From NCBI GenBank assembly GCA_027574665.1, contig CM050652.1, forward strand, positions 37,405,631 to 37,469,630: DNA of 64,000 nt, given 5' to 3'. The stretch comes from Rhynochetos jubatus. Its lineage: Eukaryota; Chordata; Aves; Eurypygiformes; Rhynochetidae. Of the stretch, positions 47,864 through 62,100 are shown in pieces. Under the pieces are notes generated by a model. The model was not told the origin of the DNA and ran no database searches. It was given only the letters and a program-made list of their open reading frames with translations. Position numbers and translations under genes: made by a program. Numbering within the stretch: position 1 is the first letter of the stretch; every line of letters starts with the position of its first letter.

Positions 47864-50800
47864 CTGGAATAAAGAAAAAGAGGATCTGATTTGTCAGAAA
47901 AACCCACCCACCCACAAAAACATTACCAAAGTTTGTTAAAACGTCATGAACTTCCATAGGAAAACATGAAGAAAAGGAGGTGGGACTTCTTGCCAATTGA
48001 ACCAAATCATGAAAGGCGGTGGTGAGGGACCAGCCTCAAGATTGGCCACAGCCCAAGTCTCATACTCTGTGAGGCCATACTGAGCAACAGGAGCCGCTTC
48101 ATTATGTCAGGGGCTGTTAACCAACTATTAGCCACGTTAGGCAGAAGAGCAGGGGGTCTCCATTTCTTCAGGGAGGACAGGCCAAAAACAAAGCCTCATT
48201 GTGCCGGTGCCTAGTAGTCCTGTGTTGTGTGATGGAGAGCTTTCAGTGCCAAGCAACTAGCTAAGGATCAGATTGCAAAAGAGAAAATCCCTTTGAGGAG
48301 AGAGCCTGTACAAAGCAATGGCATTGTGAGACAAAGGATAAGGGCTCCCATCGAAACAGGCACCTCTCACATTCTTGTCGGCATACATGTCCAGCACCTC
48401 AGTGAAACCAGAGCCATGTGTTCTGAATTGCTTTCTCGACTCTAAATTGCACAAGATTCAGGATTCTGTGCATTGTCTGAGAAATTGCTGACAAAACCAG
48501 GCATCTGCAGATGCAAGGGGTCCCTGTTTACAAAGATCCTACTCAGCAATGCTTCCCTGAGTGCAGATGCAATCAAACAGGGGAGTTGCAGTCCCATGCT
48601 TCTGGCCAGCACTTTGCCAGGGTGCTGCCTTAGCCAGCACCTCCCTGGGGTCTGGGGGCTGCAGAGGCTTACCAGGGGGATGGGCAGGGCAGGACTTCAC
48701 CGCAGTCAAGGAGCAGGGCAGCTGGGAACAACTGGGATCAACCAAGAGTCCAAGTCCTCAGACACCTCTGTGGTGGTGAGGTAGGACCAAGGTCAAGCCA
48801 GAAAGTCAGTCCATTAGCCTATGGATCGAGAGGATCCATGGCTGGACTGAGCTGTGGTGGCACTGGAAACCAGCACCCCAACATCACAGCTCAGATGGAG
48901 GTCTAAAGGTTTGGGCCAAAATGGGGTACATGGGTAGAGGTTTGGTCCCTGGTGAGGCTGGGCAGGGCCAGTGAAGCTATTAGTGCACCCACAATCCTGA
49001 GGCACTCAGTCAGGAAACGTTGCTTGCTCAGTTGTTTTTAAGGATCCGAGGCTTTTCCTGTCGTCTTCATGCCTTTCCTGTCTTTCCAGGATTTTTGTGG
49101 TCTTTCTTGCCGTCCCTGTAGGCTCATGGCAGCACAACTGAGGTTATCATCTCCTGCTCTGTCATCTTGCATCAGCGTCCCCTTGGGCATTCCCACTCCA
49201 GCTCCACTGTGACTTCGGCAGGGGTCCCTCCTATTCCAGATGAGCTGGTGGCTTTTTTACGTTTATCCTGAATGGGAAGCAGCTGATAAGCTCACAAAAT
49301 TTAACCCAATCCAGAAAAACATCAGCAGGGACCAGGCAGTCTCAGGTCCAGTCTTAGTTCTGTTTGCTTAACATCAAGCCCCTCGGGTACTAATAAACAG
49401 TAACATTTCAAGGGTCAGGTTTCAGTGGGGAGTTTGTGCGCATTAAACGATAGGATGCTCGCCCTGCAAGGGGTCTGGTAATCTGGAACGTCTTTGTTTT
49501 CATCTGGGAAATCTGACCCCCCCGGCTTCATACTTGGCAGGGCTGGGCTGCAGGTGCTGCTGCCAGCAGTGTGCGTGGTGCCTCTCGAGCGATTCCCAGT
49601 GACATGATCAGGCAGGTCAATAAATAAGGCTGATGTATTTTAATTGAGTAGTTTCACTGACTGGTTATGTCCTTGTTTGCAGATGGATTGCTAGGGTAGA
49701 GATTCACAACTTTCCGTATTAAAAATGTCAACGCCTGTTTGCCACCACTGCCATAACTCAGAAGGAAACTGCCCCAGCTAGACCTTTTTCTTTTTAGCAA
49801 AGCCACTCATCTGTGTGTTTGATCTACGGACAGTTATATTGTAATAGCGTGCAGGATCCGATAAGCAGAGTGGACAATAAGATTAGAGTCTGTGGTGTTG
49901 GCAGAAACACGGTCCATGTGTCCTTGGACAGCTAAGGGCCTAGTCCTTAGCTGCTTCTTCTTAGGTGACGGCCTGCCCACAGGGATGCATGGCATGCGTT
50001 TGCCACTATATTAATTACTCCTGGAGCTGGGTATGAAGGTGATGAGCAGGATTCTGTGCAAGACAGACATGCCTCCTGCATCATCCAGGCTGTTACATCA
50101 AACCATGGTTCATCTCTCTGGACCTCAGTAGCCCTTGTTAAGACTTTGTTCCTCATTGTAAGAATGTTTCTAAGAGTAGACCTAAATCCAGCAAAAAAAT
50201 ATTTTAATATATTAAGAACTGCCACAGTTGGTTTGTATGCACTGGTGAGCCAAGAACCATCCATGCCAGGAACGGCAATACTTGTACAAGGCCTTGTTGA
50301 AATAGTACATTAGAAGACATCCCTGGCTCCCAAAAACGTACAGTTTAAAGTTAGGAAAAGGTGCAGCAGATATAGGCAGAAAAGCAGAGAGGAGAACAAG
50401 CCTAAGGAAGGGATGAAACAAATACTTGTCAATCTGGTAGGCCTCACGCAAACTCGTGGAGGCAATGTGGCAAAAGGAGAGTTTTAAGGGAGGACCTTGG
50501 CAAGATTATGAGGCAGCACTGCAGATGTTTGCAGAGCTTCTCCTGAGTGTTGGGGACAGCATGAGACAGTGCGTGGAGGCACGTGTTCGAAAAGCTAGCA
50601 GGAGGCAATGGACATCATTGACACAATGGGCTGGTCAGTCAGGAGTCAGCTTCTCAGCCCTGAAGGCCATGGCAGGCAGGATGAGGATAAGCCATGCTTC
50701 TGCCCCCATCCCCAGTCAGGCACTGAGGGGAAGTTACCCCCAGAGACACTCCCTTAGAGCATTGCAAACACTGTTTGTCGACAACCAGAAAGCGCCCCTT

Positions 50801-52864
50801 CTTTTTGACCTGCCATGAGTCAAATATAACTGTAAAGCTGAAATGGAAACAGGTGGACAGATAACTGCTGAGGAAAAGGGCTTCATAAAAGCGGTATAAA
50901 CGTGCACACAGTTTTCCAGCACTTTTCAAACACCTTTTTCTCTGGTTACAATTCAGTAAGAAGATACTGGAGGTATCTGATGTTAGTAAAGAGTTATCCA
51001 CAATATGAGAGTAAAGTTTTATTCCCCCACTTATCCTTTGGCTTGTTCGTACTTATTTTTATAGATGTTCCTTACCACCCTGTTTGTATACTCTAACATT
51101 CCACAACCACTTCTTCCTTCAGCTGCACTTTTTTATATCAGTGTAACCACTTTTCTCATGGTCTCTTGGTGTTTGTTCTGTGCTTTGTTGAGATTAAAAA
51201 AGGACTTGCACTTGCAGTCCCACGAATTGCTACTTGAATATTTACCAGGACCTACTTGTAAATTCCTGAAAGTTTTAGTGAGTTTTGCATAATTGTTCTG
51301 ATGATTATCTCTATTGTCCTTTATAAAGGAAGACTTGTGACAGTCATCACTACTCTTCGTTCCTCCAGCTGCAGAAACAACCCTAAAGTCAGACCCCAGG
51401 GATGCCTGGATTTGACCCTGCTAGCCCGGGTATCAGCGTTTTTGGCAGATGTCCAAATTAAAGCATAGCCCAGACCATTAGAAGGGCAAGTAGAAGAAGA
51501 CTAGAGTTGCAAGGAAGAGACATCCTTACCTTGTTAGACTAGGGACACCACGTTCAGTACTTATTTCGAGTACTTATTTCTTCTCTCAGGAGAAATCTGT
51601 CTGACACTGCCAAGGTCTGTGCTCTCTCTGAGAAGGTGCTCTGTAGGGATGAGACTCAGGCAGGGTGCTATCCTGAAAAAAGTTGTGTTAAAGTTTAGGC
51701 ACAAATGGATCTAGAAAAATTGACAACTGTTCTGGCCCTTTTTTCCCTTCATTCTTCTGTTTATTATAGTCACCTTAAAAGACTATTGGAACATGCAAGC
51801 AAAAAAAATTCCAAATTGCCATTAAAACTTGTTCCTTCATGACTCTTTTGGACTAACTGATCTCTACCATCTGTGCAGTGCACAGATATTTTTAGCAACT
51901 GTAAACTATAGTGATGGGTCAGAAACATGCAGTTTAGTACATTTCAGTCAGAATCTGAAATCGTGCCATTTGGGTCAACCACATTCAATGTGAGTATTCG
52001 TGATAAGTCACCTGCATCGACAATGTATTTTTCCTCTCTTGAAAATCAAATTATGTACTTTAAAGTACCAGAGTTCCTCTCTCTTTTTTTTTTTCATTTC
52101 CTGTTCTATAATTATGGTGACGGGCAGGGGCAGTGTGGTAGGTCAGGAAGTTGGCTGCTACAAGCTCTATCCCATTAATCGACCATAAGTGGGTTGTATG
52201 AACTCACTGGGAAGTGTACATCCAAAGGCTCAAAAAGCAGCACACTCTCATCGTTCCCTGTCTAGGCAATTATATTTAGCTAATGTTGCTTTAAATACAG
52301 GACAGAGAACATTTCAAAGGGTGGTATTTTAAAATAGCTTAGTCAGTTCATGGTTTTTTTTGACCTATTGATTATGCTTTATGTATAACCTACAAATATG
52401 CAAAAGGAGAAAACTCAGGATTCAAAAGCAGGTGACAGCGCAATCCTTCACCACATTTCAGTCCCTTTATCCCGAATCCCATATTGGCAGCACAACAAAA
52501 TGGGCAGCAGCAAATATTCCTTTGGTTAAAGCACTGCTGTAGGCAGTAGTAAAACCTGGACACTTGCGCCAATACTGCCTTAGGGGATATAGGGGAAAGC
52601 TAGGAAGGGGACCAGGGGCACGGCTGGCTCTCAGTTGTGTTTTGGTCATTGGGTTTAACCTGCAATACCTTTGAAAAGTCCTGGGAGCTACCCAGTCCAT
52701 GACACTGATGGTGTACAATCAGGAGAGTGCCCCCAGGCCTGTGTCATTTATGTCATCTCTCCGAGAGATGCAGAAGAGAATTTTACCTGCACATTTTGGA
52801 AACCACTGCTCTACAATATTGACAAACAGCTGAATTATTTGTTACAAAGGATGAGAAAGGAAAC
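47864..52864. other. Intergenic
   Basis: No recognised gene. Short overlapping open frames occur at 48473-48784 and 50456-50818 without known protein features. A 13-bp tandem duplication lies at 51556-51581. Confidence 0.5.
51556..51581. repeat. 13-bp tandem duplication
   Basis: AGTACTTATTTCG is followed directly by AGTACTTATTTCT. Confidence 0.8.
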
Positions 52865-53035
52865 AGTCCATCTGGGGCTGGGAGTCAGGACGGCTGGGTT
52901 ATGTCCTGGCTCTGTCTTTAAAACGGCTGTTTAATTGCATAATTCTCTTAACATACATGCACATTGTCATCTCCATCTTTTAAATAATAATGGTCATCTG
53001 CTGAGAAGCTTATATAATTTCTAAGAAAGTCATTT
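52865..53035 (+). mobile_element. MIR-family ancient SINE
   Basis: CTGGGAGTCAGGACGGCTGG is followed by GTCCTGGCTCTGTC, the tRNA-related and core start of MIR-type elements. AATTCTCTTAACATACATGC, CATCTCCATCTTTTAAATAA and TAATGGTCATCTG then follow the order of the MIR core (CTCTTAAC.., CATCTGTAAAATGGG.., AATAATGGTACCTG). The order of several blocks makes this convincing. The left tRNA end is incomplete. Confidence 0.7.
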
Positions 53036-53129
53036 AGATTCTCTGCTGACAGGAGCTCTGTGCGTGCATTGCATTATTACAGGCCCATGTGGTCTGAGGC
53101 TATCTTCACTGACATATCGAGCAACGATC

Positions 53130-53137
53130 TGATTGAT
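53130..53137 (+). promoter_or_regulatory. PBX-HOX type motif
   Basis: TGATTGAT is an exact fit to the PBX-HOX consensus TGATTNAT. It lies about 95 bp past the MIR copy. An 8-base match occurs often by chance. Confidence 0.3.
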
Positions 53138-53169
53138 TATTCTTCTGACTTCTTGAGCTGAGCCATTAC

Positions 53170-56100
53170 CCAGAGTTAGATATCTCTGATGATCTGACAA
53201 GAAGCCTTGAAGCGGGACTCAGGTCTCTCTCCACTTACAAAGATGGACCTGTTTTCATGCCTAGAGGTTTACCAAACAGCAAGTCACCATTTTGCTGCCT
53301 ATGGGTCAAAGAACAGACCTCTGTGCTAGGCTCTTCTCAGGCCTTGTTTGAGCCTTCTCCTTGCCTTTTTTTCATCTCCCTCTCTGTCACTTTGTTGCTG
53401 GGCTGCGAGAAGGTTATTGTTACTTCCATGGGGCAAACATACTTCTCTTCCAAAAGTGTTGCCTAGTAGACGCACACCAGCTTTATATGGGCCTTTCTTA
53501 CAGCTATGATCTCTTGATTTTTATTTTCATTTGTAGAAATTCATATTTTTTAAGTTCTCCAGCTTCAGTGAGCTGCAGCCTTACACACAACGTTTGTTTA
53601 ATGGAGTGAAAGGACCTTTTTTTTCACTCGCGATATTCCCACTGACTTCAGCGATGGCCTCACTGCAAACTGAGATCAAAATTTGCCCTGCACTTCGGAG
53701 TGTCTTGACTTAGCTGCTAGCAGAGACACCATTTTTCAAATAAATATTTACATTTGCATTTTATTTGTGGTTGATTCTATGGGAAACAATTAAATGGGTT
53801 CTCCTCCCAACTAAATCTGAATGATTCATATTTGGGGCTAAAGAGTTCATTGTGCAATTTTTACTTGCTTTGCTATATTTTTATTGCTGAATTTGTTATG
53901 TTGAAGAATCATATGTGTCAGAAGTAGTCAGCAGGCAACTTAATTAGTCAGGAGTATACATTTCTGAACGTCACATGGATCGTCTGGAAGAAAGCACAGC
54001 ATCAGAAGAAAGCCAGCAGCATCAGAAAATGTTCCTCTAAATAACTGGGAACTTTCAGGACAGATAAAGGGTTTTCTTACTTAAAAATAACCTCCTAGAT
54101 AATTGTTCTGCCCATATGTTGAAGGGCAGCTGCTTTGTCATTTCCTTATGTTTGTTTAGTTTATATGTTGGCATATGCAGTGTGTAGATAGATTATGGAT
54201 TGTTTTCCTGACTTCAAAACTCTGAAGTTTCTAACAGAAGTTAAAAGAGAATATTAAAGTTACTCCAAATGGGAAAGAGATACTACTGATATTGAACAGC
54301 ACAGGCTTTCATGCTTCTGACTCCAAGTGAATGCAAAAATCATTAGACAAGCCACTCTTAATGTTGCGATTTTCTGGGTGCTGACAGTAATCCCATGAAA
54401 GCAGAAAAGTAAACTGCATAATCTATTTATATAAAGTTAGCTACAAGAAAGTGCAGTTCAGGAAACACACATGCACAATCTAGACACCTGACCCATAGTT
54501 CTCATGCCAAAACCCGGCTGAGGCAGCAGGAAAGTCCTGTGCAGAGAAATCTAGCAGGTGTGGGGTTTGTCTTTGTGCCTTCAATACATCAACTCTGTTT
54601 TCCCAGTTGCAGATGCTTTTGCTTCCCTGAAATTTTTGTATTGAACTATTAATATTTGTTGATACATACCCTATTCCAAAGTGTAACATTTTGTATTTGC
54701 ATTTATTTTATAAAATTCCTTACTCTTGGTACAAGAAATAAATAAATTTTTAAATGGATATTCCATTGACCACCTAAGCAATCAGGGCTTTCATTCTGCT
54801 TTCAGTGAAGTTTCAGTTTTCAGCAGACACAAGAACACATCTACGTTCATGTCTGCTTTTTATAATTAAACCAAAAAGAGAGGAGCTGCCATTAATGTAA
54901 TGCAGTTTTCCAAATCAATATTGTGGCTGATCTGCTGAAATACAATTTCAGATAGGCAGAGCACATCACCACTTTGGGGGAGGAAGGCGCAGAGTACCTC
55001 GTGTTCCCTCACTGTCTGAAAACACATCATCTAAGTCGGTGGACCTTAAAGAAGAGAGGCCAAGGGGAGCTGGTAGAGATGCACAGTTTTATAAAGCAGA
55101 GGACATCAGCTTAAGCCGCTGTTGTGCCTGTGATGGTTCCCTGCAGAGGGAAGGTATTATCAACCTCCTCCTTGCTTCCTCATTAGTTATTTTTGGCTCC
55201 AGACGAGTCCTTCATTCCTCTTTACCAAGAATGCTAGACTTCCGTCACCATCATAGGAAGAACAACAGCAGCAAAACAATGTGCATTTCTGGGTTTGCTC
55301 CAAAGAATGAAGCTTTAGGACAGAAATTGTTGTGACATTTTAACAGAATAAAGAGGGTTTCTAATTTAGCAACGGTGTTTATGTCATAAAACATTATACT
55401 GGCAAAGATTTAACATACTTTATAAATACATTTTCCAAGCTTTCCCAAAGTCAGCTCCTGCTACACATATTTCATCTTGTCATTAGGGTATCTTGCAAAG
55501 TTCAAGAAGTAATATCAATGTTTCTGAAACAGCGAGGCCTGACACTGCAAAGTAGAGTGTTGGAGAAACCCACAGAGGACTATATGCCGTCAGAGGACCA
55601 ATTTCTATCAACTGCAACAACTTCACCCCTTTCTTGTTTATTAAAAAAAAAAAAAAGAGAGAGAGAGAAAACTGATAAAACAAAAAAAAACCCCAGTCAA
55701 ATACTTAGATTAAAGTTAGTTTTTCAGAAAATATTTTGGACAAATGGAGCATTTTTTTGCCACAAGAATGAAACCTCCAAACTCTGCAGAATTCATATCA
55801 CACACCTGCACTTTTGAACATTCTCAGCATCTTCTGGGTCCAGAAACCTCACCTGTGTCTGGGGTTCTTCTGAACAAGCATACGTGTCTGCATTGTGGAT
55901 GTTTTCATCTGGATTAGTCACCTAAGCTTTCTTCGTAGGCCATCCCAGAAACAGACCCTTCTAACAAAGTGGTTAATCTTATCCCAAACTAGACACCTAA
56001 TAGAGACCTACTAAATCAAGCCCATCACACTGCCTTTCTATCGCTTGATGGTAAAGACAGCTTAAGGTGCCTAGCTCAGATGTAGACGTATGAATTGCAG

Positions 56101-59100
56101 ATGACTCAAGTTAGGTGAGATGAATTCTGCCCCATATGTCTTCTTGATTTTACAGGCTCTCTTGGAAGCAGAGTCTGGAGTAGGCAGTGAAAATACTGAG
56201 ACATTTTTGTTCTGTAAACCAAAAAGTTTGGTGTTCCCCGGGCAGGTCTACTCACCATATGTCTTTACATTTGTTCTGTATCACAAAATTGACTTCTTGT
56301 TGCTTGGTTAAATACAACATTTTTAAGAAGGTAACATATGGTGGTATCACGCCACTTCTCAGAACTGGGATGCTATGGAGAGCAGCGGGGAATTCTGTTT
56401 AAAAATTGGTGTTAAGAGCTATCCTCAAAAAAAAATGCTAAACGGGGAAAAGGAAAAGCTTTTTTTTTTAACCAAAAGTACCTCTTCTTAAAATATTGAT
56501 AAATCACTTCGCATACTATGAGTTAGTTGTATCAGAAAACGCTTATGGAAGTTGTTGAGTATTGCACGGAGGATTTGGTTCTGTGCATCTAAATGCATGA
56601 AAATTCTTTACACATAGACAGATGTTTAAGATGCAAATATGTTAGAGCTGAACCTGTCAGGTCTAAAAAAAATCTTCTTTGCTTGCTGTTTTCTCCATCT
56701 TTCAAGTAACATTCATTTCATTATTATTTTTATGTTCCAGGGTAAGGAGTAAATAATGTAATGGCAACCAGCTGTCTCCCTGGCACCAATCTCCCTGCCC
56801 CCTGACGCTTCGATACAGCCCGTGGGTGTCCCACGCTGTGAGAGCCAGCAGAAGAGAGATCAGAAGCAGGAGAGAGTATCGAGAGGAAAAATGTCTCTCT
56901 GGTTCAGATTCAGCACTCTTTGGGCCAATTTCTTGCCCCCAGGGTACAGAAGGTGGGTCTCTAGACCTGTGGTGCTGCCCAAGGGCAATCCGTGTGTAGG
57001 GGAGTGGCAACAACGGGGACCGCGTCTACACAGCTCTGGAAGGATGGAGCTATTTTACAGAAGCTTTCGGAATGTCGCCGTTTCCCTCTGGACTAGGTCA
57101 CACTGCACCACGTCTAGGGGTAATGTGGTAGGAAATATCAACAAAGCTGCTTGCTCCCGTGGTGTAATACTTCCTACATCCTAATACTTCAGATAACTAG
57201 TGTCCTCTTCAGAGCCTTCCACCCACTGCCTTAACCTCCCTACATCTGAGCTGAGGAAGCCTCAGACACAGGATTCTCTGTCTGCACCGATCATGCCAGA
57301 CCTTGGGTTCAGAGTACCCACTCTTGTTTCACACGAGCTCCCAAAGCTCAGCTGGCATGCCTGCATCGCCGCTGAATCACGGGCGTGTCTTAGTCAGCCT
57401 GCTTAAAATGGCACAGCTCTGAATTGTCTGGTTGCCTCCTCCAAACTGCATCTGACCTTCTGCCAATCCTTGCTCGTTTCTAGCTACTGGCCTCATCTCT
57501 GAATTTGCACCCCCACGCTCCTTGAGGCATCTGTGCTCCAAAGGCCACGCGACCATCTGCGGTGAGGTACCAGGGCTTTCCTCCATTGGCACCATCAGAC
57601 CATAAACCCTTCAGGGCAAGGGCTTCTTACGTGTTAGGGGCTGACCTCTTCCTGTACCGCATCATGTACGTTTACAGCACTATCAATTATTTAAAGAAGC
57701 TCTGCCTTCAGTTCAGCCACACGCTGAGTTAAGCTCCATAGCCTTTGGGTAGTTTGCAGCAATTTTATTTTTCTTCCTCAACGTTTCACAAATTGCTTGC
57801 TGCTCCGTAGCACTTGTTACTATTTGCTGAGGGAGATGATATGGTGTATTATCACTTGAGATAAGTGTTTTTGTGGAGATAGTGTTAGCTTTCTTCCCAA
57901 AAAATCAGCTATGCCTGCACAGGAATGGAAGCCCAGACCCTACCCCCAGCAGGCCCTTGACTTCATTAGCACTTTCATTTAGCTCAGACAAGTAATTATT
58001 AATATCAACATCCAATTCTAGCAAATCTAGCTGGATGTGCCACAAGGTGACAAGATGTAATAAACATAAAACAATATAGACTTAAAAGAAGGGAAAATGT
58101 TCCTTTCAGTTAACAAGGGACAGACAGGACAGTAACAGCAACAAACAGTGATGCACAGAAGTACTTCCATATTTTTTTACTTTATCTTGTTCCCATACAC
58201 TAGGTTAATTTTTTAATGCTTCTCCTTTGAAGTGTTGGGGACAATTTTAATTATTTACTCAGGTTAATGAAGAAATTAAGCTCTGCCTTCTGAAATATAA
58301 ATATCAGGATGTTAGATGACACAAATCCTATTTTTTTTTTAGCTCAGAGATAGCTGAAGGCAAATGCACAGGACATGGGGCACTGCTCTGCTAGGCTGCT
58401 GCAATCAGCTCCGGCCCCACATCCAATCCATAGGCTCCCACACCTCCAGTTCTGCTTACAGCCTCAGTAACCTCACCTCTCCTGGCAGCCCTTCAGCTCA
58501 ATGGCTGAAGCCTGTCAGGGCACATCCCTCCTGCTTTTCCACTGCTTCCTTACCTCCTCCTGCGTGGGGCTGTCCATGCCCCCTGGAAGGTGATGCCTCC
58601 CCTCCCCAAGGTCTGCCAGGGGCCAGAGCACCCCTCCCCATCTTCCCTCCTGTGTATGCTCAGGGCTAAACCAGGAGCAACAGGGTCAGGGCACCCAACG
58701 ACCTGGCAAAAGCCAGACAGGATGAGAGGGACCTTTCTTGCACTGTGCACTCTGTGTGTGTGTATACATGTGTGGTAATGTCCAGGAAGAGGAATGCGGC
58801 AGCAAGACTTCTATCAAGGGACCATGATATCAAATGACTCATGGCATAGTCATGAAGAGTCCAAAACCACTGTTGTTCCTATTTTTTTCTCTTCACTCAG
58901 GCCTAGACCTCTAAATAATTACTTTTCTTCAGTCACTGTGCCAAGGGCATTAGACCCTAAAACTATTGATCCTCATCACAGAAGACACAATCCCACTCTC
59001 TCTTTTCAGATAAGCCCCCAGATCAAGACGTAGGATGACCTGCTTAGGCTAGTCAGACAGAACACTTGGTTAGTACAATACATGGCAATCCACCTTGTAA

Positions 59101-62100
59101 TGGGGAGGTTCAAGGGAAAAGAAACTATTACCTGAACCACTTCCCATGGCCTGCAAGTCTGTGCCCAGCCTCCAGCAGTCTCAAAGCCACCACAGGACTG
59201 GGTCTACTGGCCAGCTGGCTTTGAAGACAGACCAAGGATGTCTGCAAAGACCGTTCTTACAGGAATGTCTGTGCTGAACATGACCAGCTATAGCTCAGTC
59301 CCAACTCCCAAACCAGCTAGTCTCAAGGACAGGCAGAAGGGACAAAATCCTAAAGCATAGTTCTTAAATTTTGTTTACATGTCAAAACCCCTATGTTTGG
59401 CAAATTCACACCAGGAATTGCAGAAAAGAGTCTCTCTCTCTTTGAGCCTTTCTCCTAGGATGTAGCAAAGCTGAGGTGGCTCAGGGCAGGGCTCCCTGGG
59501 CTATGGGTGACTAACATTGACTGTGATGCTGCCTGGCTGCATCCTGGAGGAAAGAGGAAAAGCCTAACAAATTAGAGGGCTAAGCCAGCTACTTGAATGG
59601 TGCTTCTCAGGTCATCTCTGTTTCTTTAGGCCTTTGGCCAGAAGGGGCCCTTTATGCCGTATGTGAAAGGGTGTCATCACTAGAAGTATTTTCAAATATC
59701 TGACCAAGAAAAACAGCCTTCTTACTGCAGCTGAAGCCCATTTCTCCTTGTCTAACTGACGTACTTTACACTTATCTTCTTAAAATAATATATTTTTTTC
59801 CCCTATATCTCCAATATCTCAAGGTTATTTTTAAATTCTCATCCTCTCCCCAAGCGTACTAACAGTCTGTCCTCAAATGGTGTTTTCTGCAAATTTATTA
59901 AGCTGTTTCATCATCCAAGATATTGGTAACATCTTGACGTACCAGACCCAGAGAGGCCCCTGTCCAAACCTACTGCATATCTCCGTACAGCCTGTGGGTG
60001 AACTATCGATTACCCTTTTCCAGACACAGCTATGCAATGAACTTGCTTAATCATGACACGTATTGCATTCAGGGTCCCCAGTAACTTCACCAGCAGTCTG
60101 GGGAGGTGACTCAAGTAAAGCCTCGTCACCAACCTTCAGGGTCACTCCCCCTTCCTCACAAACTCATCATGCTATTGCTGCTTTCCACACTTCCTCCCAT
60201 CCATCACCTCCCTGACAGAGACATCACAACAACGGGAGGACAGTTATTGCCGCTGCCACTCAGAGGAGCAGCTACCGGACAGTGGAGCCACACGTGGAAG
60301 ACCCTACGGTACCGGGCAGGGGAACACAGACAAGTTCTCAGTCCTACATTTTGTCTATGGAAAAACCTGAAGGTCCTGGAGAAGGAATTAAGAGAGGAGT
60401 AAGCTTTTACACTTTCACCCCAGGAATCTGATTCTGGGACCCTACGGTGGAACACCCAAAGGAAGGACTTAAGCAAAGCCAGACCAGAGACTGCTAATGC
60501 TGAATGAGGAAAAAAATAACGCTGAATTTTTTCCTTGTCCACAAAGCATATTCAAAAGCCACACAAGCGCAGCAGAAATTAGGCCTCTAAAGGCAGCGCT
60601 ATGAAACTGTACCCTTGGTTTGACCCATGGCTCAGAGTTTAGGCAGCCTGGGGCTAGAAGTGCATGGTGTTCTTGTCCAAGTTTTAAGTAATCGTCATGG
60701 TGCATTTGCCATTTTTCCTATGGCTGACCAAAAGGATCCAGTTGAAACCGCCCACAACTTTTTTAAATTGTTTTTAATCCTTTATTCAGTGAAGCCAAGG
60801 TTTTACTCATAGTCCCTTAGCACAAAAAAGGGAAGCAATAGAGGAAGAGCGAAGAAGTATAAGCTTATGATTTATGTAGATGTCTTGTCCTCTATGTATT
60901 CCCCAAATCTCTTTTACTTGCCTATTATGCATAGACTGGTTTCTTGCTGGCCTCCTAAAGAGGTACGTTTCAGTGAGGAATTTGAGCAAAGGGAACAGTG
61001 GCCTTAGTGACTCCTTAAGGCAATAGCTGCAACGATCTTCTCAGAAGAGAAAATATACAGATGTATAACTTGATTTATATTCTGCAGCATAACGTATTGC
61101 TTTTAGAATGACTTCTTACGTGAATAGCTGAGCATCCTCTAACATTCAAAGTGGTTTTGTGCTAGAAGCAGTGTGCAAGGCAAACAGCATGACCTTGCAG
61201 AGCACAATCCAGTCACAGGGCGTCCTGCTGTGAAATGCATGCAATATCTATCAACAGTCACACGAGCAAACCTGTCCCATATGGGTAAAGTTGTATGCCT
61301 AAGGCATTTGCTGGGTATAGCCCCACAGCTGCAGCCACTGTGGAAGTTGCTTTATAGCCTGTCTTTCCAACATAATTAATAAGCTTTTCCAACAACTACA
61401 AACCCTGTGTCTGTGCTATCAAATCTGGGGTAACAAAATAATGCTTCTCTGAGGCATAATGTGAGGATAATCGTGTGCTGGGAGTGCTTTCCGCAAGCAC
61501 AAAGTCATTCTTTCTCCTGATTAGGGGCCCATTCAGAATCAACTGGTTTTCACTGACTCCAAGAACCAGACAATTGCATCCCTCATACCTGAACATACTC
61601 TTTGGATGTATTTCTTTCTTTGTAGGTTCCTCTTCAGGCAAGATGATTTTACAACAGATATGCACATCCAGACAAGTGTTAAGCTAGTTAGCGAGCGTAA
61701 CAAAATGTGGTGGCACAGGCAAGCAACTACCCTGCGTGCCCAGGCGGCTTGTACTCCAGTCGCTAGCCTGTGCTGTCGTATCTTTACTGCTGTGGTTACA
61801 GCATGAAGTATATTAAAATCAACACAGGTAGTTCATAGGTATGTCAAATCTGCCTTGAGCAAATATTTATAGTCCGTGTAGACATATCCAGTTCAAAAAC
61901 CAAAAAAAAAAAAATTGGAACAAGTGTCTATAAAGACGCACTTTTCCTACTCTTTTTTCTTTTTTGCATATTAGCAAAATAAGCTTCCTTTGTGGAAGTT
62001 CTTATTATAGTCTTACTTAGAATAGACTGGCAAGCGATGGGCTGAGTCATATTGGGTTTGATCTCCCTTATATGGCAACAAACCAGGAGTCACTCCGCTG

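Noticed and set aside
55483-55820. Retrocopy suggested by an A-run and GA repeat
   Set aside because: No gene-like sequence or target-site duplication beside the A-run; a simple repeat is enough.
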